Of a DNA stretch of 64,000 nt, positions 56,804-64,000 are shown one piece after another; the stretch's first letter is position 1; each line of letters opens with the position of its first letter. Under the pieces are notes generated by a model. The model was not told where the DNA came from. It was given only the letters and a program-made list of their open reading frames with translations, and did not search any database. Origin of the DNA: Zingiber officinale. Lineage: Eukaryota; Streptophyta; Magnoliopsida; Zingiberales; Zingiberaceae. Both the position numbers and the translations under genes were made by a program. The stretch lies in NCBI RefSeq assembly GCF_018446385.1, contig NC_055987.1, positions 34,359,202-34,423,201 of the forward strand. The letters run 5' to 3'.

Positions 56804-58998
56804 TCTTCTTTGTTTGCTTTCGGGCACGCTGTACAGAATTGGAATTTCTAGAGGTTTCAGAATAGTTTCGAGTTTTGTTTTGGTGTTTCCTTCGAGTTTT
56901 GAGACGTGCTGTTGAGATTGTGAAGTTATGCTTGCTGCCGTGAGTTTTTGAGAAGGGATTGGAGGTTTAGGATTAATTTCGGTGTTGTCCTTATTTGCTT
57001 AAATAGTTTGCAACCTAAGAATAGATTTGTAGCATGCAGATCAGTTTCATGTTGGAGTATTTTGTTTCCTTTGGTTTCCTGCCATGCCACTGAATAGGAG
57101 GGGTTGTTTCTTTGGTTTTCAGATTTTAGTTGTAGAGAATCATGATGTTTAGGGATCTTAGAATAGATTTAAGATTTTGCTTGCCTTCTTGCTAATCTGT
57201 TGAAGCATGTTTAGAGCTTAGAACAACTTTTTCTTTAATTTCATATTTGCAAGCAAGAACAATTTCGTATAGGGCTTAGAACAGCCTCTCTTTATTCGCA
57301 TTTTCTATGTGTGAAGCAATAGATGTACATGAGCAGATTTTCTAGTTCTCATTTGCTATTAAATGTGCATGAGCAGATTTCTTTTCTAGTTTTCCTCTGC
57401 TAATGGTGGTGCACGAGCAGTTTTCCTTTTCTAGCTTTTCCTTAGCTATTTGTAAGCATGAGCAGATTTCTTTTCTATTACTAATAGAAGTGCAGTTTTT
57501 CCTTATTGCTATTAGACGTGCAGTTTTTCTTTGCTATCAGTTTAACATAAGCAGTATTGATTCCTATTTTGAGTCCTTTGCTATTAGATTAACATGAACA
57601 GTTTTATTTTAGAGCATGAAATTACAGAATTTATGCTACTTCCATGAACCTGAATAGCTTCTCATCTTGGGCATGTAGTCCTAGATTTTCTGTGCCATTT
57701 AATAAGCATGAATAGTCATATATTTTAGTGGAATGATTATGTGTCCTATTAAACCTTTTTGAGGATTATGAGTAGCTATAAGTAAGAAAAGACCAAGGTT
57801 TTGATAGGATCCCTAAATATTAAGAATTGGGATCAGCAGCACGCCAGGTGCTCAAAGAAATGCCAAGGCATTTTATTATAAGAGAATTAAAGAATAACAA
57901 GTATAAGGAAGTAATAGTTAAAAAGAAAATAAGTATTTTACTTTTAAATGACATGTACCAGACACAAGGTCCATTGGGTGGGCTCCTAGATCGCCCCTAG
58001 GCACAAGATCGCCTAGAAGTACCTTAGTAGTTTCGGGATTAGCTACCTCGACTCTTATTAAGGATGCGCACAAATTGGTACAATACCGGGCCCAAGAGAA
58101 GTTTATTATTATTTTGAAGTATAAAAGTATTAAAGTATAAATATTAAACAAGTGAAACAAGCTTCACATATGTTTAGAATCAGTAAGTTTAGTTCTTCTT
58201 ATTTCCAGCATGCAGTATTAGTTTGTATGTTTCCCTTATTGGTTTATGAGCTTGATTAGCTATACATGTTTAGTATTTCAGTTAGTATGATTCCTTTATT
58301 GGTTTATGAGCATGATTAGCTATACATGTTTAGTATTTCAGTTAGTATGATTCCTTTATTGGTTTATGAGCATGATTAGCTATACATGTTTAGTATTTCA
58401 GTTAGTATGATTCCTTTGCTATTTATGCGCATGAGTAGCTTTACGTGTTAGCATTCAGTTTTAGCATGTTTTTATTTATATACATGCATATCGAGTTTTT
58501 GTGAGTTAGATAGCGCTCACTAAGCTTTATGCTTATAGTTTGCATTTCCTCCTACTGCAGATAAAGGAAAAGCCAAAATGATATGAAAGGAGGCGATAAG
58601 GGAAGGTTTGATGGGCGTGTGATGTCTGGACTGTGGAGAGATCTAAGAAGTCATTAAGATTTTGTTAAGAGTCTTATTGTTTAAAAGAATTTAAAACTTG
58701 TACATGCTATTTTCATTGGAGTGTTTTTATCATGCATTGTTAGAGTTATTTCTTTTAGTATTTTGATTCTTTTTCATATATATAAACTGCGTGGTTGTCT
58801 AATATATGTTCCAGCCGCCTGTGGCTGATGTATATGTTTATGTATCCCAGTTTATCGTCACTGGTACAGGGGAGATGTTGCCGAAATTTTTCGATAGGGA
58901 TTCCTCGTAGTTAAGTAGCGTACCGGTTAAGTAGAGTTAGTAGTTAAGTAGCGTCCACCTTTAGAGAGTAATAGTGGTGTCGAAGGTGGGTCGCTACA

Positions 58999-59464
58999 AT
59001 AGTAATTAGTTCATGTCCACTCAGGACCCGGAACTAGTCAAGGTATCATATTAGGGATCCGAAATGGACCTAAACTGGACCGAGGCCTATTGTCCCCTAC
59101 ACCGAAATGTGTCCTTACTTAGTCACTCTCCTCCAGTGACTTACCTTTACTTACTAGTTTTCTAGTTGTTCGGTCTGTAAACCTAACTGGACTTCTTGCC
59201 AGATATCCGGTCGGTCCGTCAACCTATTTGGACTTTTGTACTAGCTATCTGGTCGGCCCATTGACTTAGCTAGTCTTCACACCAGCTATCTAATCAGTCC
59301 GTTGATCTAGCTAGACTTCCTACAAGATATCCGGTCGGCCCGTTAACCTATTTGGTTAACTCCTGTACACTTGGTAAAGTGGTTAGATCACAATTATACC
59401 TAACTTAACTTATTTTTCATTTATCAAAACCTAAGTTAGACCATTAGTGCAAACTGCATCAACA
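58999..59464 (-). mobile_element. Minus-oriented SIRE-type LTR, 5' part
   Basis: From 59464 on the minus strand it reads TGTTGATGCAGTTTGCAC and continues with ggttttgataaatg and accaagtgtacagg phrases like those of the LTR at 9077. It opens (plus strand) with the second atagt of the gypsy insertion. A polypurine tract follows it at 59465-59478 (atctccccctttttg, minus strand aaaggggga). Confidence 0.78.
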
Positions 59465-60847
59465 ATCTCCCCCTTTTTGATGCAATAACAACCTGGGCTA
59501 AGTTAGGAAAACAATATGCAAAGTAAGCAGAAAAATGATTTTAAGAGAACTAAAAAATTTGGGACAATCATTTTTAGGGTTAAGTTATTCTGATTTTTAT
59601 CAACAACCATTTTTGTTTCTTTTGTTTTCTAACTTAATCTCTAACCCTCCCCCTTTGACATTCATAAAAAAACATGAGTAAATAAGTAAAACAATGTTAA
59701 GTAAAGTAATGAGGGAAAGCAATAAAATTTTGGCAACAACAAGAAAATTTTCAGAATTATTGGGGGAGTTTAAAGAAAACTTGTTCAAATTAATCGAAAA
59801 ACAAAGTTTGAAAAACACTTGTAATTTTTTAACCAAAAAAAAAAGCAAAAAATTTTTAAAGGAAAGCTTTTGAAGATTTATACTAGGTTTTGAAAGCTAA
59901 CTATTACACAACTAACTTTAAAGTTTAAATAGTTGTTAAGAAACTTTCAAATTAATTTTCAAGATCTATCAACATTTTAAAATACTGTGGATAAGAATTT
60001 TGAACTTAGAAAATATTTGTAAGATGCTTTAAAATATTAATAAGTTTTAAGGAATTTTAAAATAAGTTTTGCAAGAATGAAACTTTTTAAAAAACTATTC
60101 AAAAAAATCTTTTAAAGTTGATTTAAAAGTACTTTACAAAAATTGAAATAGTTTTCAAAATAATTTTTCAAAACATATGATTTGATAAGTGTCAAAATTT
60201 TTCAAAACATGTAATTTTTTAAAATGTGCTAAGACTAATTTTGAAGATATCCTCCCTTTGAATCTAATATTTAAAAATAATTAAAATATTCAGAATAATT
60301 TTAAAAATATGTGATTAAATTTGTCTTTCAAATAAGTCTCCCCCTTAATCTGACATTTCCTCGGGAAACTCTTATTAACCACCTGTGTCTGGGGGTCTAA
60401 TTGTAATCATGATTCAATTTTCTTTTCCTAGCATCTCAACCATTCTAGTAATCTTATGAGTTTAGAGAGATGCTTAATATGTATTATCTAAGGCAGACAT
60501 AATTGATTTTTTTTAAATTCTAACTTAAATAATTCAAAATTAATCATGAATTAAATTTGATTAATTAATGTCTTGAATCATTAATTACTCATGGATTATT
60601 TAGTTATTATGAATCTAGAAATAAAATTTTAGATTAAGTTGTATTTAAGTAAAGTCTAATATTATTTTCATATTGACTGATCTATTAATTTTAGAGTAAT
60701 ATATCAGATGTTAATGTATTAAGTTAAGAATGAGTTAATAGGTAAATTTCTAATTAACTTATTAATTATAATTAACTATAGTTTAATATATAGGCTTAAC
60801 TCTGTGTTAGATTCAAATTTAGCTTTGGGCTCAACAAATAGGTATTA
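59465..60847 (-). mobile_element. 3' untranslated internal part of the minus SIRE-type element
   Basis: A polypurine tract is followed (reading leftward on the element) by AT-rich sequence with tctcccccttt words at 59470, 59650 and 60340, typical of the region before the 3' LTR of large copia elements. No coding frame or domain is found. It ends where the next LTR begins at 60848. Confidence 0.6.
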
Positions 60848-63800
60848 TGTCATGCCCCAGAGGAGTCTCTGCCAGAGGAAAATTCGACAACATTTTCCCT
60901 GTACCAGTGACAATCTGATGCATTTATACATACAAAAATATACATCAGTGATACATGGCTGGAATATATACACAACCACGTAGTTTATACTCAGCCCACT
61001 CGGCTGGATCAAAATATCACATCCATGCAGTTATATATATATATTAAACAGCCCACTCAGTTGTACTAAAAACAAAAAAAACATAACAGAAAACGATAGA
61101 AAACCATTACAAACCAAAAAAAAAAAAAAACTACTAGTCGGCTAGTCTTACACCACACAACAAAACAATACAAGACAACACATCACAACAATCTAGAAAC
61201 AAATCCAGAATATACAAAGCTTAGTGCACCGAATACATAAATCAAATAAAGTACTAAAGAAACCAGAAAATAGGTCTTCGAATGTCACATTTGACCGACA
61301 GACAGGATACTCCAAGCAACTCCAAAAATATCTACCTGAAGCCTGAAATAATAATATATCAACGGTGTGAGTTCAACAACTCAGTGGATACTAGATAGAC
61401 AGGCATAATAAGTTATAACTAACAGTAATAATCATGCAGTACAGTTCCTTGAACAAAAGTAGGAAATGCAGACTGGAAAGGGCTGAAGAAAACTGTACTC
61501 ACCAGGACCTCCTATCTGGAACATAAGGGTCGTTAGACCAGATACAAAATGTCACCTGTATGCATGTCAAACATATGCAACCACCAAAATGCAGCAACCA
61601 ATATGCAGTAATCACAAGCAATAAATGCAAATCATGCATATAATGCAAAAATGACATGTGTCACCCCAGACGCCAGTCAGCCATCTCACACACGATGGTG
61701 AGACCGAGTGGATAGGGTTATGACAACTATGCACTCTACCATCACTGCTCCTGAGTGACTGAGTGAACAGGATACTGTCGTAGTACACCTATCCTCCTAT
61801 CCCAAACAGAGTAGGGGAGCACAATGCTCTCATCCCCCTGAGATAGTCCAGAGGAGGGATCCTTGTCGTGCTACCATGCTGCATCACGCTACCCATGATT
61901 GGACTAACAGAGCACTGGCAGAGCAAACTACACACACCCTGCCTGATATACCACTAACCCATGAGTGGTTGTGTGTGCAGATCATGTAACTGGCGAAGTG
62001 CTCAATAATAATGTAGTCGACCATCGCTCAGCATGCAATCATGCAAGATGGTGCATGTCACTATACATGTAGATACTGACAGTATACACCTCCATATAAA
62101 ATGCACCAAAAAGGAAATAGATCATACAATGATCTAGGAATCGTAAATCTAAGTACACAAATCAGATATGATAAATAACGAGTCTACTACACAGTAGGTC
62201 AATGTATGCCACTATTTCTAAGAATAGGAGTACACATGACAACAATCAAGATGGTATAAGCATGAATGGATAACAGATAAAGATATAGGAATACTACAAG
62301 AAATCAAACAGTGACATACCAAAGCAAATGCAAACATAAAAATTACTACTAGCTATAAACTATTATGTATATCTAAAATAACTATATCAAAGAGATAAGT
62401 CAAAAGTACCCGCCTTTATACGTAGATCGTGCTAAGTAATCCCACATCGAGATGCTCGTCTCGAATCAAAGTCCTGCAAATCACATGATGTTCAGTTTAA
62501 CTAATCACCTATACAACAACTAGCTAAACCTAAACCTAATCCTAACTCGATTAGGTAACCATGTTTAATTCCACCTAATTATCCAAATCTAGTTAGATGT
62601 TTAGACCATCCTTCAACTCCTTAATTCTCACTAACCAATCATTAATCAAATCTTATCATAAATCCTTCTAAATCCAAACATAATTTACAATCCATTAATC
62701 CAACCTAATTCAATTCCCACATTCCATTAACCCATCTGTCAATCCTGCTTTCATTCCACTATAATGGATTAAATAACCATTTATCCCAATTTGATTCCAA
62801 TTAATATCCTTAAAACAATATACTATCAATCATAGAAATATGTCTTCTAAGTATTCAGAATCAATCGAATTCAATTAACCCAACTCAATAATCAACCAAT
62901 CATTCTTCTACGTCATATTAATCACTCTATCCATTAATCTGTAATTCAATGTAATTAGCAATTAAATATATATTGTTACCCCATTTTCACTTGCAATGGT
63001 GGTAGTAGACTGAGGGTGATGTTTGTGCCAGCAACGACATAGATCGGGAGAGGAGGGAAAAGGTGTCCCTCTCAAGATCTGAGTGGAACTGCTCTCAATG
63101 GCCTGAGGAGTCAAAGCCGATGAGTGGCCATGATGGATTGCCACCATTGTCCACAGGGCCAGGGCTATGCCAGCTCCAATGCCTCATATGCAAAAAGGAG
63201 CATCCAGCCAGTCCAATAGTAGTTGTTGCGGTGACGTACCACGGTGGAGTGCTGGCAACTTATGATCGGACTATGTTGTGCTTGTGCGGTGATGATGGAG
63301 TGTAGCCAGGGTTTGGGAGTGGCGGCGGTGGCCACTGATGCGGCGGAAGGAAAACTAGGGCACAGGATGATGGTGTCGTTCCTGACGAATGTGGCACGGG
63401 CGATGATCGGGTTGGGTGACGATGCGATGATACTAAATGCATCTCTGTACATGATGGACGACTGGCAGCACGTGGTGTTGTTTGATCATTTCCGAGGGGG
63501 GATGCCAGAGACAGTGGGAGAGGGAACCCACTTTCTCGTCTCGTGGTTGGGCAGGGCGTCACGAGAGGAGAAGAGGCGACAGGCTCGAGGAAGAGGAGAA
63601 GGAAACGTGGTCGGCAACGGGATGAAGAGGAGAGGCTCGGCGCTATTCAACATCACGAGAGGTAGGGGAAGAGGAAGAAGATCGACGGTGCGAGCTGACG
63701 AAGAGGAAAGGAAAGAAAAGGGAATTCGGCGAAGGGAAGAAATAAGGCACGGGTAGAAATAAGGAGAAAAGGAAAGGAAATAAGAAATATAAAAAGGAAA

Positions 63801-63865
63801 GTTTATTAAACAAGAAAGCTTAGGTTTATTTTAATTAAAGCCTAAGTTATTTCCTTATCTGTAAC
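60848..63865 (-). mobile_element. Minus-oriented gypsy-type LTR (solo or 3' LTR)
   Basis: The plus strand begins TGTCATGCCCC. Its reverse complement therefore ends GGGGCATGACA, after a phrase with accatacaggg-like ctgtaccagtgac that resembles the end region of the Tekay-type LTRs (48815-48850). At the far side (63040-63740) is a GC-rich purine-rich stretch which, on the minus strand, is a pyrimidine-rich leader downstream of TTTTTATATTTC (63790-63801). It looks like an LTR promoter. The terminal gtaac (63861-63865) meets a copia insertion. A 170-codon open frame at 63244-63756 lies in this leader and is not credited as a gene. Confidence 0.5.
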
Positions 63866-64000
63866 TGTTAGTTAGAGCCCTAGAGCCAATCATTTGATGA
63901 TTGTATTATGGACTTATTGTATCATATTCTTATATATAAATAAAGGCATTTGTTTTGGTTATTATACTTGTATTGGTGTCAAATAAACTAAGTATAATAG
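63866..64000 (+). mobile_element. Fourth copy of the copia LTR (cut by window end)
   Basis: It starts TGTTAGTTAGAGCCC and matches LTRs B and C for the visible 135 bases, with several differences (gtattatggacttattg, ttgttttgg). It is an independent, more diverged insertion; the flank gtaac (63861-63865) would be the left half of its target duplication. Confidence 0.88.

Larger units (their letters stand above)
46207..58998 (+). mobile_element. Complete Tekay-type gypsy element (with nested solo LTR)
   Basis: It runs TGTAACGACCC to GGGTCGCTACA, flanked by perfect atagt duplications (46202-46206, 58999-59003). 5' LTR, PBS, gag, pol, polypurine tract and 3' LTR are all in order on the plus strand. 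The zinc knuckle and protease are deleted and pol has many stops, so it is not autonomous. It sits in a SIRE-type LTR and itself holds the solo LTR at 53698. Confidence 0.92.
53054..58998 (+). repeat. 3' LTR of the complete gypsy element
   Basis: It starts TGTAACGACC and ends GGGTCGCTACA. Subtracting the solo LTR and its target duplication leaves about 2.83 kb, compared with 2.75 kb for the 5' LTR. The difference is explained by the foreign block in the 5' copy. It includes a run of gcatgagcag-type repeats (57310-57610) that is also recognisable in the LTR at 4319. Confidence 0.9.

Noticed and set aside
63244..63756. 170-codon plus-strand frame with a basic, Gly/Arg-rich end
   Set aside because: It lies in the GC-rich leader of a minus-oriented LTR; the low-complexity end mirrors the pyrimidine-rich leader, and a similar-length frame is open on the other strand.

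Overview
This window is flowering-plant nuclear DNA built almost entirely from nested LTR retrotransposons. I see Ty3/gypsy chromoviruses of Tekay/Del type, with 2.2-3.1 kb LTRs and a chromodomain-like end to integrase, Ty1/copia elements with 2 kb LTRs, and SIRE/Maximus-type copia remnants. The style suggests a large-genome plant, perhaps a monocot, but nothing fixes the species. The only host genes I can support are a small cluster of U5 snRNA genes or pseudogenes at 6.9-8.7 kb. A two-exon fragment of an unknown host gene also sits inside one LTR.

Layout. 1-6558 is a broken Tekay-type element. Its PBS-gag block (about 220-1515) is inverted relative to its pol (1516-4292) and its right LTR (4319-6558). 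A long inverted-repeat (foldback) element follows at 6559-6915. 6919-8870 holds three tandem U5 units: copy 1 looks complete, copy 2 has lost its 3' half, and copy 3 has a mutated loop. A SIRE-type LTR starts at 9077 and finishes at 40979. It is split by a minus-strand Tekay-type element (9923-40458), whose 5' LTR is split by a three-LTR tandem copia (17712-38807). The right internal copy of that copia is split by a 4.9 kb gag-only element (29918-34785). This is four-level nesting, and the 5-bp target duplications are readable at each inner level: ccccc/cctcc, caatt and cttcc.

After 40980 come SIRE-type gag remains, an AT-rich stretch and an env-like/plant-transposon-protein remnant (44.2-45.4 kb). 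Next is a SIRE-type LTR in the opposite orientation (45401-59464). It is split by a complete plus-strand Tekay-type element (46207-58998, target duplication atagt), whose 3' LTR contains a 3.1 kb solo LTR (53698-56803, duplication tcttc). 59465-60847 is the 3' untranslated part of the minus SIRE element. 60848-63865 is a minus-oriented gypsy-type LTR, and the window ends in a further copy of the copia LTR (63866-64000).

All coding regions of the elements are interrupted by stops or frameshifts, and none looks able to move on its own. Several defects are shared between copies, such as the missing zinc knuckle and protease in two Tekay-type copies and the gag deletion and stops in both copia internal regions. 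That implies either spread by help in trans or duplication after insertion. Three themes recur across unrelated elements. LTRs carry clusters of short palindromes with family-specific cores (ATCGAT, GTCGAC, GGCGCC). LTRs also carry antisense tRNA-like segments with Pol III B-box motifs at a similar distance from the LTR start. Stop codons in the gypsy pol genes mostly fit C-to-T or G-to-A change.
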